From Streptomyces sp. M92 (lineage in GTDB: Bacteria > Actinomycetota > Actinomycetes > Streptomycetales > Streptomycetaceae): DNA of 64,000 nucleotides. The translations under genes were made by a program, and so were the position numbers. The notes below the pieces were generated by a model. It did no database searches, was not told the origin of the DNA, and saw nothing but the letters and a program-made list of their open reading frames with translations. Location of the stretch: NCBI RefSeq assembly GCF_028473745.1, contig NZ_CP101137.1, forward strand, positions 4,092,001 through 4,156,000, given 5' to 3'. Position 1 is the stretch's first letter, and each line of letters starts with the position of its first letter. Shown here in pieces: positions 33,278 to 42,690 of this stretch.

Positions 33278-34156
33278 TCAGTCCCGTCCCGGTCCCTTCC
33301 TGGTGAGGGTCAGGTCAGCGACCACCGGCCGGTGGTCCGAGGCCACCGCTTCCTCGGGCACGGAGGCGCCCCGCACCCGCACGCCCTCGCCCACCGCCAC
33401 GTAGTCGATCCGCTTCACGGGAGCCGCGGCCGGATACGTGCCGCCGGTCCCGGCCCCGGCGTCGTCCAGCTCCCGCCACAGCGGCCGGAGTTCCGGCGCC
33501 GACGGCTCGGCGTTGAAGTCGCCGAGCAGCACCTGCCGGGCACCTGGCAGCTCCGCCCGCTCCCGCGCCATGATCCGCCGTGTGTCGGCGACCTGGGCCA
33601 CCCGCACCGCCGGGTCGCCCCGGTAGTCGAGGTGCGTCACGAACACCTGCACCGGCACCCCGCGCACCTTGAGGGTGACCTCCCCGAAGCCGGGCGCCGG
33701 GGCCGGCACCGGGTTCTCGTCCTGCGTGGACAGACGCGTGATCTCGTGGTTCTCCGCGGAGCGGACCGGGAAGCGGGACAGCACCGCCACGCCGTACTCA
33801 CGCCTGGGGCCGCCCGCCTCCACCGGGTCGAGGCTGTAGATCGGCGCGAACGACACCCGCATGCCGAGCCGCCGCGCGAGCTCCTCGGCGACGTCGAGGC
33901 CCTGACTGCGCCCGCCCCAGTGCACGTCGACCTCCTGGAGGCCGATCACGTCCGCGTCGAGGGCGCGCAGCGCGGCGGCCTGGCGGTCGAGGTCGAAGAC
34001 TCCGTCCGATCCCGTTCCGGCGTGGATGTTGTACGTGGCGACGCGCAGCGGCACGGCGTGCCCGTGCCCGGCCGAGGCCGGCGGCGCCGCCACCGCCAGG
34101 CTCAACAGGGCACCCGAGAGAGACAGTTGGACGCAAGTGCGCGCTCTGAGAGACAT
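33278..34156 (-). CDS. secreted endonuclease/exonuclease/phosphatase-fold protein
   Basis: A 292-aa protein. A Sec signal (hydrophobic LSLSGALLSLAVAAPPASA, cleaved near residue 29) is followed by the EEP fold. LRVATYNIHAG gives the metal-binding Asn, GLQEVDVHW the metal-binding Glu, GDFNAEP the catalytic Asp/Asn pair and ASDHRPVVADL the C-terminal catalytic His. The fold covers nucleases, inositol phosphatases and sphingomyelinases; the sequence does not decide between them. The ATG at 34154-34156 has a weak ribosome site, and a longer form starting 26 codons upstream is possible. Confidence 0.85.
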   Translation of the reverse strand: MSLRARTCVQLSLSGALLSLAVAAPPASAGHGHAVPLRVATYNIHAGTGSDGVFDLDRQAAALRALDADVIGLQEVDVHWGGRSQGLDVAEELARRLGMRVSFAPIYSLDPVEAGGPRREYGVAVLSRFPVRSAENHEITRLSTQDENPVPAPAPGFGEVTLKVRGVPVQVFVTHLDYRGDPAVRVAQVADTRRIMARERAELPGARQVLLGDFNAEPSAPELRPLWRELDDAGAGTGGTYPAAAPVKRIDYVAVGEGVRVRGASVPEEAVASDHRPVVADLTLTRKGPGRD

Positions 34157-34241
34157 GCCGGCACGGTACGCGGGAAACGGTCGTCGCGGGACGTGCGGCG
34201 CCGGCCCGACCGTGTCCCGTCCCCCGTGCGCCACCGGTGGT

Positions 34242-34682
34242 TCACGGGTGCCGGAGCAGCCGGTTCACCGTGCGGCCGAAGACGTACCGTCCCGCGCGGC
34301 CCAGGACACCGTCGAAGGCGGACGGAAGAAGACGGACCGTCAGCTCCTCGCGCCACACGACCCGGCTGCGTCCGCCGGGCCCCGGCCGCACCTCGATCTC
34401 GGCCCAGCCGCCGACCAGCCGGCCGCGTTTGTCCAGCCGGCACCGGCCCGGGGAGTCGTCCTGAGGCGGCTCCCAGACGGTCACCTCCATCCGGTCGTCG
34501 AAGGCGAGCGGGCCGACGCCGGTGCGGGCCACGATCACCGTGCCCGTTCGGGTGGGGCCCGGCGTGGCGACGGTGACGCGGGTCAGCGGCACGGAGTCGC
34601 CGTGCCGCCGCCACGCGGTGAGCCTGCGCCAGGCCTCGCCCAGGGGGAGCGGGGCGGTGCGTTCGAGCGAGAAGATGACCAC
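34242..34682 (-). CDS. SRPBCC-family protein (START-like lipid/polyketide-binding fold)
   Basis: A 146-aa protein that opens VIFSLERTAPLPLGEAWRRL and carries the alternating strands and long C-terminal helix (GVLGRAGRYVFGRTVNRLL) of the SRPBCC/polyketide_cyc2 superfamily. Members bind hydrophobic ligands or act as small cyclases; none can be named here. The start is GTG at 34680-34682 with a weak upstream site. The gene is on the same strand as the EEP gene, 85 bp away. Confidence 0.72.
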   Translation of the reverse strand: MVIFSLERTAPLPLGEAWRRLTAWRRHGDSVPLTRVTVATPGPTRTGTVIVARTGVGPLAFDDRMEVTVWEPPQDDSPGRCRLDKRGRLVGGWAEIEVRPGPGGRSRVVWREELTVRLLPSAFDGVLGRAGRYVFGRTVNRLLRHP

Positions 34683-34736
34683 GCGACGATCGTAAGGACC
34701 GCGACCGGCGAATCCACGCCCTGACCGGCGTGCCCT

Positions 34737-34931
34737 GGGGCCTGTCGGACAAATGCCGTCTGCCGCGCGACGCCGTGCACGCACTCTCGCCGCACCGGCC
34801 CCAGACCCGAGCACGGCCAGTACGCGGGTCTGGGGCCGGCACTCCTCAGCCTCCGGCCGGGGCCCCAGAGCACGCACCTGACGCCGCGCGGCCGCCCTTC
34901 GGGCGACGACGGGGATTGTCGGACAGGCCCT
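34737..34931. repeat. MITE-like inverted-repeat block
   Basis: Terminal arms GGGCCTGTCGGACAA (starting at 34738) and TTGTCGGACAGGCCC (34917-34931) match in inverted orientation at 14 of 15 positions. The inner flanks GCCGCGCG... also mirror each other, and the centre holds a perfect 15-bp dyad, CCGGCCCCAGACCCG (34795-34809) with CGGGTCTGGGGCCGG (34825-34839). The block ends a few bases before the stop of the deacetylase gene. There is no coding sequence inside. The central stem can also act as a terminator for both flanking transcripts. Confidence 0.55.
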
Positions 34932-34935
34932 GGTT

Positions 34936-35724
34936 CTAGCGGTAGACCTTGCCCGGTTCGGCCTTCCCCGGCGCCAGCAGCTGGGGCACCGTCACGAACG
35001 CGTACCCCCGCTCCTTGAGCGCGTCGATGATCCCGGGCACCGCCGGGACGGTGCCGTCGTAGATGTCGTGCAGCAGGATGATGCCGTCCCGGGACGACTG
35101 GTCCAGCACGCGCTCCGTGATCAGGTCGGAGTCGTTCGTCTTGTAGTCCTTCGCGGTCACGCTCCACAGCACCTCCGCCAGCCCCAGCTCGCGGCAGATC
35201 TCGTGGACCGTGTCGTCCGTGCGGCCCTGCGGCGGGCGCATCAGGGTGGGGCGCTTCCCGGTCAGGCGCTCTATCTCCTTGTTCGGGCGCTCCAGTTCCT
35301 CGCGTATCTCCTCCGGCTCGGCGTCCGTGAGGATCTTGTGGGTCCAGGTGTGGCTCGCCACCTCGTGTCCCTCGTCGGCCATGCGCCTGACAAGTTCGGG
35401 ATAGGTGTCGATGTGCCGCTTGCCGAGCAGGAAGAAGGTCGCCGGGACCTGTTTCTCCTTGAGTATGTCGAGCAGTCTCGCGGAGTTCTCGCTCGGTCCG
35501 GCGTCGAAGGTCAGCGCGATGCACTTGGTGCGGCGGCAGTCGACGGTGCCGAATTCGGCCGCCCGCGCCTGAGGACCGGCCGCGCCCCGGACGGAGCTGG
35601 GCGAGGTCGTCTCCAGTTTGGTGCAGCCGCTCAGCGCGAGCGTCAGTGAGGCGGCCGCCGCGAAGGTCGCGGCGGCGCGCAACCCGGTCCCCGTTTTCGT
35701 CATCTTCCTGGTCAGCGAAAGCAT
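34936..35724 (-). CDS. lipoprotein polysaccharide deacetylase (NodB domain)
   Basis: A 262-aa protein. A lipoprotein signal with lipobox LALSGC is followed by a short linker, then a NodB/CE4 domain. CIALTFDAGPSENS gives the catalytic base Asp; the usual second metal Asp is replaced in TFDAGP. HEVASHTWTHK supplies the two metal-binding His, RPPQGRTDD the Arg motif and IILLHDIYDG the C-terminal His. It should de-N-acetylate peptidoglycan or another cell-surface glycan. Start 35724 would give a leaderless transcript from the TATAGT box; ATG 35703 directly precedes a better signal peptide. It diverges from the glycan cluster. Confidence 0.87.
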   Translation of the reverse strand: MLSLTRKMTKTGTGLRAAATFAAAASLTLALSGCTKLETTSPSSVRGAAGPQARAAEFGTVDCRRTKCIALTFDAGPSENSARLLDILKEKQVPATFFLLGKRHIDTYPELVRRMADEGHEVASHTWTHKILTDAEPEEIREELERPNKEIERLTGKRPTLMRPPQGRTDDTVHEICRELGLAEVLWSVTAKDYKTNDSDLITERVLDQSSRDGIILLHDIYDGTVPAVPGIIDALKERGYAFVTVPQLLAPGKAEPGKVYR

Positions 35725-35730
35725 GCGAGG

Positions 35731-35764
35731 ACTATACACAGCGAGTATATACGCAGTTTATAGT
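35731..35764. promoter_or_regulatory. AT-rich divergent promoter
   Basis: ACTATA (35731-35736) and TATAGT (35759-35764) are inverted copies. Each reads as a -10 box outward, one toward the deacetylase and one toward the UDP-sugar decarboxylase, with GTATATA between them. This AT density is exceptional here. It is a likely face-to-back promoter pair, possibly with a shared operator. Confidence 0.55.
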
Positions 35765-35854
35765 GACCCTGTCGAATGTGTGTTCGAGGTAGTGGGGGTC
35801 CTCACCGGGTTACTCAGGCGACACGCAAGTGACGCCGAGAGTGAGGAGGACCTC

Positions 35855-36847
<993 letters not shown>

Positions 36848-37015
36848 GCCCCTGGAGCGGACCCGCAGACCATCACACTGCGTGACATGTCCGTTCATTC
36901 CTGGAAGTGAGCTGTCTCCAAGTGTTTGACCCAGCCGCCCTGCGGCACCCGCGAGACGGCAGAGACCACAGAAGTCGGAGAGACCCCAGCAGTCGCCCGG
37001 GACGGAGCACCACCC

Positions 37016-38656
37016 ATGCGCATCCTTGGTATCAACGCCCTGTTCCACGACCCGGCCGCCGCGCTCGTCGTCGACGGCCGGACCGTCGCGGCCGCCGAGG
37101 AAGAGCGTTTCAGCCGCCGCAAGCACGGCAAGCGGCCGGTGCCGTTCTCGGCGTGGGAGGTGCCGGAGCTGTCGGCGCGGTGGTGCCTGGAGCACGCCGG
37201 GGTGCGGCCGGAGGAGCTGGACGCCGTCGCGTACTCCTTCGACCCGGGGCTCGCCCGGCCCGCCCGCGACATGGGCCTCGACGACCCCTGGGACCCGCTG
37301 CGGCTGGAGTACGCCCGGCGGGCGCCCGAGTTCCTCGCCGAGGCGCTGCCCGGCCTCGACCCCGACCAGGTGGTCTTCGTCCCGCACCACGTGGCACACG
37401 CCGCCTCCGCCGGACCGGCCTCACCGCACCCCGACAACGACGTCCTCGTCCTCGACGGACGCGGCGAGTCCGCCTCCCACCTGGCCGGCCGCTACCGCGA
37501 CGGCAAGCTCGACACCCTCGCCACGCAGGCGCTCCCGCACTCGCTGGGCCTCGTCTACGAGGAACTGACCGAGCACCTCGGCTTCCTGCGCAGCAGCGAC
37601 GAGTACAAGGTGATGGCCCTCGCCTCCTACGGGAAACCCCGGTTCGCGGACCAGCTGCGCGAGCGCGTCCACGCCACCGGCGACGGCGGCTTTCGCGCCC
37701 ACGGCGTCGACTGGGCGGCCCTCGCGCCGCCGCGCGCCAAGGGCGAGGACTGGACCAAGGACCACGCGGACCTCGCCGCGAGCACCCAGGCCGTCCTGGA
37801 GGAACTGCTCCTCGAACTCGTCCACTGGCTGCACCGCGAGGCCGGCGGACAGGCCCTCACCATGGCGGGCGGCGTCGCGCTGAACTGCGTCGCCAACTCG
37901 AAGATCGCCGCGCGCGGCCCGTACCGCCACGTGTGGGTGCAGCCCGCCGCCGGTGACGCGGGCACCGCCCTCGGCGGCGCCCTGCACGTCGCCGCCGCCC
38001 AGGAGGGCGCAGCCCCCGAACCCATGCCCGGCGCCGACCTCGGCCGCGGCTGGAGCGACGACGAGATCCGCGCCTGGCTTCAGACGGCCGCGATCCCCTA
38101 CGAGGAGCCCGACGACATCGCCGAGACGGTCGCCGAGGAACTGGCCCGCGACGGCGTCGTCGCCTGGTTCCAGGGCCGCAGCGAGTTCGGGCCCCGCGCC
38201 CTCGGGCACCGCTCCCTGATGGCCCACCCCGGCCGAGCCGAGAACCTGGAACGCCTCAACCACGTCAAGGGACGCGAGGAGTTCCGGCCCGTGGCGCCGA
38301 TGGTGCTGGCCGACCGCGCCACCGACATCTTCACCGGCCCGGTCCCCAGCCCGTACATGCTCTTCGTGCACGACGTCGCCCCCGCCTGGCGGGACCGCAT
38401 CCCGGCCGTCGTCCACGTCGACGGCACCGCCCGCATCCAGACCGTCGAGGAACGCCGCGAGCCGCTGGTCGCGCGGATGCTGGCCGCGTTCGAGAAGCGC
38501 ACGGGACTGCCCGTCGTCGTCAACACCAGCCTCAACACCGCCGGGCGGCCCATGGTCGACGACCCGCGCGACGCCCTGGAGTGCTTCGGCTCCGCGCCGG
38601 TGGACCTGCTGGCCATCGGCCCGTTCGCGGTGCGCCGGGGGAGGGCGTTCGGATGA
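37016..38656 (+). CDS. carbamoyltransferase (NodU/CmcH/TobZ family)
   Basis: A 546-aa, two-domain enzyme. The N-terminal YrdC-unrelated Kae1-like domain has HHVAHAASA (about 124-132), the Fe/adenylate-binding His motif, and MAGGVALNCVANSK (about 283-296). The C-terminal domain carries FQGRSEFGPRALGHRSL (about 386-402) and VVVNTSLNTAGRPMVDDP. The family transfers carbamoyl from carbamoyl phosphate through carbamoyl-AMP to a hydroxyl of a sugar or antibiotic. It is the first gene of the eleven-gene overlapping operon and overlaps the next gene by ATGA. It probably decorates the heptose-type glycan. Confidence 0.93.
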   Translation: MRILGINALFHDPAAALVVDGRTVAAAEEERFSRRKHGKRPVPFSAWEVPELSARWCLEHAGVRPEELDAVAYSFDPGLARPARDMGLDDPWDPLRLEYARRAPEFLAEALPGLDPDQVVFVPHHVAHAASAGPASPHPDNDVLVLDGRGESASHLAGRYRDGKLDTLATQALPHSLGLVYEELTEHLGFLRSSDEYKVMALASYGKPRFADQLRERVHATGDGGFRAHGVDWAALAPPRAKGEDWTKDHADLAASTQAVLEELLLELVHWLHREAGGQALTMAGGVALNCVANSKIAARGPYRHVWVQPAAGDAGTALGGALHVAAAQEGAAPEPMPGADLGRGWSDDEIRAWLQTAAIPYEEPDDIAETVAEELARDGVVAWFQGRSEFGPRALGHRSLMAHPGRAENLERLNHVKGREEFRPVAPMVLADRATDIFTGPVPSPYMLFVHDVAPAWRDRIPAVVHVDGTARIQTVEERREPLVARMLAAFEKRTGLPVVVNTSLNTAGRPMVDDPRDALECFGSAPVDLLAIGPFAVRRGRAFG

Positions 38657-39687
38657 GCGGCGATCCCGTGACCGGCGGCGCCATGACCGGCTACGCCGTG
38701 GTCGTCCCCACGCTCGCCCGCCAGACGCTGGCCGACTGCCTGGCCGCGCTGGCCGCCGCGACCGGTCCCGGCCCCGACGAGATCGTCCTCGTCGACGACC
38801 GGCCCGGACCCGACGCCGACCCGGCCGCGCTGGAACACCCCCTGAGCGTCCTGGGCGACCTGCGCGAGCGCACGGTGGTGCTGCGCAGCGGGGGCCGGGG
38901 TCCGGCCGCCGCCCGCAACACCGGCATCCGCGCGGTGACCTCGCCCTGGACCGCCTTCCTCGACGACGACGTCCAGGTGGGCCCGCACTGGTGCGACCAA
39001 CTGGTCCAGGACCTCGCCGAGGCGGCCCCCGACACCGGGGCCGTGCAGGGTGTGATCGCCGTGCCGCTGCCCGGTGAACGCCGCCCCACCGACTGGGAGC
39101 GCGGCACCGCCGGCCTCGCGCAGGCCCGGTGGATCACCGCCGACATGGCCTACCGGACCGACGTGCTGAAGCAGGTGCGCGGCTTCGACGAACGCTTCCC
39201 CCGCGCCTTCCGCGAGGACGCCGACCTGGCGCTGCGCGTCCTGGACGCGGGCTGGCGCATCCGGCGGGGCCGCCGCACCACCCGCCACCCCGTGCGCGAC
39301 GCCTCCCGCTGGGTGTCCCTCAAGCAGCAGCGCGGCAACGCCGACGACGCGCTGATGCGCCGGCTGCACGGCCCCGACTGGTGGGCCAAGGCGGTGGCCC
39401 CCCGTGGCCGCATCCGCCGCCACGCGGCGATCACCGCCGCCGGACTCGCCGCCCTCGCCCTCGCCGCCGCCGGCCGCCCCCGGGTCGCCGCGGTCGCCGG
39501 GCTCGGCTGGGCCGCGGGCACCGCCGAGTTCGCCTGGGCCCGCATCGCGCCCGGACCGCGCAGCCGCGACGAGATCGTCACGATGCTGACCACCAGCGCC
39601 CTCATCCCGCCCGCCGCCACCTGGCACCGGCTGACCGGCGAGTGGCGGCACCGCTCCGCGCCCGCCTGGCGGGAGGTGGCGGCATGA
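38653..39687 (+). CDS. family 2 glycosyltransferase with C-terminal membrane segments
   Basis: A 344-aa protein. The GT-A fold begins YAVVVPTLARQTLADCLAAL, with IVLVDDRPG and the divalent-metal motif FLDDDVQVGPHW. The second acidic site FREDADLALRVLDAG places the catalytic base. Residues about 255-300 are hydrophobic (ITAAGLAALALAAAG and a following stretch), suggesting membrane anchoring. The ATG at 38653 overlaps the carbamoyltransferase stop and its own stop overlaps the next start, both by 4 nt. The acceptor and donor are unknown. Confidence 0.9.
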   Translation: MSGDPVTGGAMTGYAVVVPTLARQTLADCLAALAAATGPGPDEIVLVDDRPGPDADPAALEHPLSVLGDLRERTVVLRSGGRGPAAARNTGIRAVTSPWTAFLDDDVQVGPHWCDQLVQDLAEAAPDTGAVQGVIAVPLPGERRPTDWERGTAGLAQARWITADMAYRTDVLKQVRGFDERFPRAFREDADLALRVLDAGWRIRRGRRTTRHPVRDASRWVSLKQQRGNADDALMRRLHGPDWWAKAVAPRGRIRRHAAITAAGLAALALAAAGRPRVAAVAGLGWAAGTAEFAWARIAPGPRSRDEIVTMLTTSALIPPAATWHRLTGEWRHRSAPAWREVAA

Positions 39688-40757
39688 GCCCCGTCAAGGC
39701 CGTCCTCTTCGACCGCGACGGCACCCTCGTCCACGACGTGCCCTACAACGGCGACCCCGGCCGGGTCCGCCCCGTCGACGGCGCCCGCGAGGCGGTGGCG
39801 CTGCTGCGCGAACACGGCATCCGCGTCGGCGTCGTCACCAACCAGTCCGGCGTCGCCCGCGGCCTGATCACCGACGCCGACGTCCGCCACGTCAACCGGC
39901 GGATCGATGAACTCGTCGGCCCCTTCGACGTGTGGGCCGTCTGCCCGCACGGCCCCGACGACGGCTGCCACTGCCGCAAGCCGAGTCCCGGCATGATCCT
40001 CTGGGCCGCCGGCCGCGTCTGCGCCGGCCCCGCCGACTGCGTCGTCATCGGCGACATCGCCGCCGACATGGAGGCCGCCGAACGCGCCGGCGCCCACGGC
40101 ATCCTCGTCCCCAACGACCGCACCCGCCCCGAGGAGACGAGGGCCGCCGCCCATGTCGCCCCCGACCTCCTGACCGCGGTACGCGCGGTACTGGCCGGCC
40201 CGCCCACGGGCCACGTCCTCGTGGACGAGGGCTCCGGGGGAGCCGCGTACGACCTGGACGGGCAAGTGCCCGCCCCGCACGAGCCGGGTGGCGTCGGCCG
40301 TCGATCGCCCGCCGCCCCTGATGCGGGCGGCGACGTTCCACCACCGGGTGGGCCTGCCGGTGACCGTGCGGAAGGCCGTGAGGCCGCTGCGGTGGCTGTC
40401 GGTCTCGATGGTGCCCCGGGGGCCGATGGTCCCGACCGGGGTGGCCGTGACTTGCACGGCGGCGGGCTCGCACCGGGTGCGGGCGGCTGCACCACCGCCC
40501 CTGATGCGGGCGGCGACGTCGCAGGGCCGGGCGGGCCTGCCGGCGACCGTGCGGAAGGCCGCGAGGCCGCCCCCGGTACCGACGGCCGCGACTGCGCGGC
40601 GGACCGCTCGGCCACCGCGCCGGACGGGAGCGTGAGCACCGGCGGGGGCGGCACCCCGGACACCCAGGGCTCCGCTCACCACCCCCGCCGGGCGGCCCCC
40701 GGCGCCGAGGCGGCCCGCACGCGTACCGCCGTGGACACCCGTGGGAGGCCGCGATGA
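39684..40757 (+). CDS. gmhB: D,D-heptose 1,7-bisphosphate phosphatase-like HAD enzyme with disordered tail
   Basis: A 357-aa protein. Residues 1-185 are a HAD-IIIA phosphatase: DRDGTL (Asp10, Asp12), TNQSG, the zinc-binding CPHGPDDGCHCRKP near 88-101 typical of GmhB, and GDIAADMEAAERAG. GmhB removes the C7 phosphate from heptose-1,7-bisphosphate in the ADP-heptose route. The last 170 residues are Gly/Ala/Pro-rich without fold and contain a repeated block (APDAGGDV..GPAGDRAEGREAA) encoded by two direct DNA repeats at about 40317 and 40497. Family members are normally about 180-190 aa, so the tail is an add-on. It overlaps both neighbours by ATGA. Confidence 0.88.
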   Translation: MSPVKAVLFDRDGTLVHDVPYNGDPGRVRPVDGAREAVALLREHGIRVGVVTNQSGVARGLITDADVRHVNRRIDELVGPFDVWAVCPHGPDDGCHCRKPSPGMILWAAGRVCAGPADCVVIGDIAADMEAAERAGAHGILVPNDRTRPEETRAAAHVAPDLLTAVRAVLAGPPTGHVLVDEGSGGAAYDLDGQVPAPHEPGGVGRRSPAAPDAGGDVPPPGGPAGDRAEGREAAAVAVGLDGAPGADGPDRGGRDLHGGGLAPGAGGCTTAPDAGGDVAGPGGPAGDRAEGREAAPGTDGRDCAADRSATAPDGSVSTGGGGTPDTQGSAHHPRRAAPGAEAARTRTAVDTRGRPR

Positions 40758-41743
40758 AGGCACTGGTCACCCGGCTCGACAGCTTCGGCGACGTGCTGCT
40801 CGCCGGGCCCGCCGTGCGCGCCGTCGCCGCCCGCGCCGGCCACGTCACCATGCTGTGCGGATCGCGCGGCGCGCCCGCCGCCCGCCTGCTGCCCGGCGTG
40901 GACGAGGTGCTGGTGTGGGACGCGCCGTGGGGCGGGTTCCGGCCGCCCGACGTCGACCGGGCCGACATCGACGCGCTGGTGGCGCGGATCGACGCCGACG
41001 CGGCACTCGTCCTCACCTCCTTCCACCAGTCCCCGCTGCCCACCGCCCTGGTGCTGCGCCTCGCCGGGGTCCGTCACATCGCCGCGGACAGCGTGGACTA
41101 CCCCGGCTCCCTGCTCGACCTGCGCCACCAGCGCGCCCCGCACGCCCACGAGGCCGAGGCGGCGCTGGACCTCGCCGAGGCGGCGGGCTTCCCGCGGCCC
41201 GACGACGGACGGCTGCGGGTGCGCACACCGCCCCGCACCGACGACCTGACCGGCCCCGGCCCGTACGTCGTCCTGCATCCCGGCGCCAGCGTCCCCGCCC
41301 GGGCCTGGAGCGCCGAGCGCTGCGCCGAGGCGGTACGCGAGCTGGCCGCCGCCGGGCACCGCGTCCTGGTCACCGGCGGCCCCGACGAGCGCGACCTCAC
41401 CGCGTACGTCGCCGGCGAGCACGGCACCGACCTCGGCGGCCGGACCGAGGCACCGGAGCTGTCCGGCGTGCTCGCGGGCGCGTCCGTCGTCGTCACCGGC
41501 AACACCGCGCCCGCCCACCTCGCGGCGGCCGTCGGCACCCCGGTCGTGTCCCTGTTCGCCCCCGTCGTACCGGCGGAACGCTGGCGGCCGTACGGCGTCC
41601 CGTACGTCCTGCTCGGCGACCAGGACGCGCCCTGCGCCGACAGCCGGGCCCGGGACTGCCCCGTCCCCGGCCACCCCTGCCTGAACACCGTCACGGCCAC
41701 CGACGTGGCGGCCGCCGTCGAGAAACTCCTGGGGGAGGCATGA
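40754..41743 (+). CDS. family 9 glycosyltransferase (heptosyltransferase-like)
   Basis: A 329-aa GT-B enzyme. It starts KALVTRLDSFGDVLLAGPAV, the N-terminal signature of ADP-heptose:LPS heptosyltransferases (compare RxxxxGDxL), and carries VVLHPGASVPARAWSAERCA, VLVTGGPDERDL and VVVTGNTAPAHLAAAVGTP in the nucleotide-binding half. GT9 enzymes use ADP-heptose, which the neighbouring enzymes appear to supply. The protein is cytoplasmic or peripheral on the inner membrane face. It overlaps both neighbours by 4 nt. Confidence 0.9.
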   Translation: MKALVTRLDSFGDVLLAGPAVRAVAARAGHVTMLCGSRGAPAARLLPGVDEVLVWDAPWGGFRPPDVDRADIDALVARIDADAALVLTSFHQSPLPTALVLRLAGVRHIAADSVDYPGSLLDLRHQRAPHAHEAEAALDLAEAAGFPRPDDGRLRVRTPPRTDDLTGPGPYVVLHPGASVPARAWSAERCAEAVRELAAAGHRVLVTGGPDERDLTAYVAGEHGTDLGGRTEAPELSGVLAGASVVVTGNTAPAHLAAAVGTPVVSLFAPVVPAERWRPYGVPYVLLGDQDAPCADSRARDCPVPGHPCLNTVTATDVAAAVEKLLGEA

Positions 41744-42690
41744 GGATCCTCATCTGGCACGTGCACGGGTCGTGGACCACGGCCTTCGTGCAGGGCCCGC
41801 ACACCTACCTCGTCCCCGTCACCCCGGACCGCGGACCCGACGGCCTCGGCCGCGCCCGCACCTGGGACTGGCCCGACTCCGTGATCGAGGTACCGCCGGA
41901 GCGGCTGCGGGACGAGCACGTCGACCTCGTGATCGTCCAGCGGCCGCACGAGATCGCCCTGGTCGACCAGTGGCTGGGACGTCGGCCGCCCCTCGTGTAC
42001 CTGGAGCACAACGCCCCCGACGGCGACGTGCCCGACACCCGGCACCCCGCCGCCGGCCTCCCCGGCGTCACCCTCGTCCACGTCACCCACTTCAACCGGC
42101 TGATGTGGGACGCGGGGACGGCCGAGACCACCGTCATCGAGCACGGCATCGTCGACCCCGGCCACCGCTGGACCGGCGAGCTGGACCGCGCCGCCGTCGT
42201 GGTCAACGAGCCGATCCGGCGCGGTCGTACGACCGGAACCGACCTGCTGCCCGAGTTCTCCAGGGCGGCCCCGCTCGACGTGTTCGGCATGCGCACCGAA
42301 GGCCTCGCCGAGCACATCGGCGTCGACCCCGGCCGCTGCCGCACGCAGGACGTCCCCCAGAGCGACCTGCACACCGAGCTGGCCCGCCGCCGCGTCTACG
42401 TCCACCCCGTCCGCTGGACGTCCCTCGGGCTGTCCCTGCTGGAGGCCATGCACCTGGGCATGCCCGTGGTCGCCCTCGCCACCACCGAGGTGACCGAGGC
42501 CGTGCCCCCGGGCGCCGGGGTGGTCTCCAACCGCATCGACGTACTGACCGACGCCGTACGCGACTTCCTCGCCGACCCGCTGCACGCGCGGACCGTCGGC
42601 GACGGGGCCCGTGCGGCGGCCCTGTCCCGCTACGGGCTGTCCCGCTTCCTGGACGACTGGGAGCGGCTGCTGAAGGAGGTGACCCGATGA
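41740..42690 (+). CDS. GT-B glycosyltransferase (family 1/4-like)
   Basis: A 316-aa protein beginning RILIWHVHGSWTTAFVQGPHTYLVP, with the C-terminal donor-binding helix RWTSLGLSLLEAMHLGMPVVALAT, in which an acidic residue replaces the usual EXXGXXXLE layout (S-L-G-L-S-L-L-E). This truncated N-domain form with a histidine-rich start is common in actinobacterial glycan clusters. The donor is unknown. ATG 41740 overlaps the GT9 stop, and the gene runs into the next GT at 42687 with the same 4-nt overlap. Confidence 0.85.
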   Translation: MRILIWHVHGSWTTAFVQGPHTYLVPVTPDRGPDGLGRARTWDWPDSVIEVPPERLRDEHVDLVIVQRPHEIALVDQWLGRRPPLVYLEHNAPDGDVPDTRHPAAGLPGVTLVHVTHFNRLMWDAGTAETTVIEHGIVDPGHRWTGELDRAAVVVNEPIRRGRTTGTDLLPEFSRAAPLDVFGMRTEGLAEHIGVDPGRCRTQDVPQSDLHTELARRRVYVHPVRWTSLGLSLLEAMHLGMPVVALATTEVTEAVPPGAGVVSNRIDVLTDAVRDFLADPLHARTVGDGARAAALSRYGLSRFLDDWERLLKEVTR

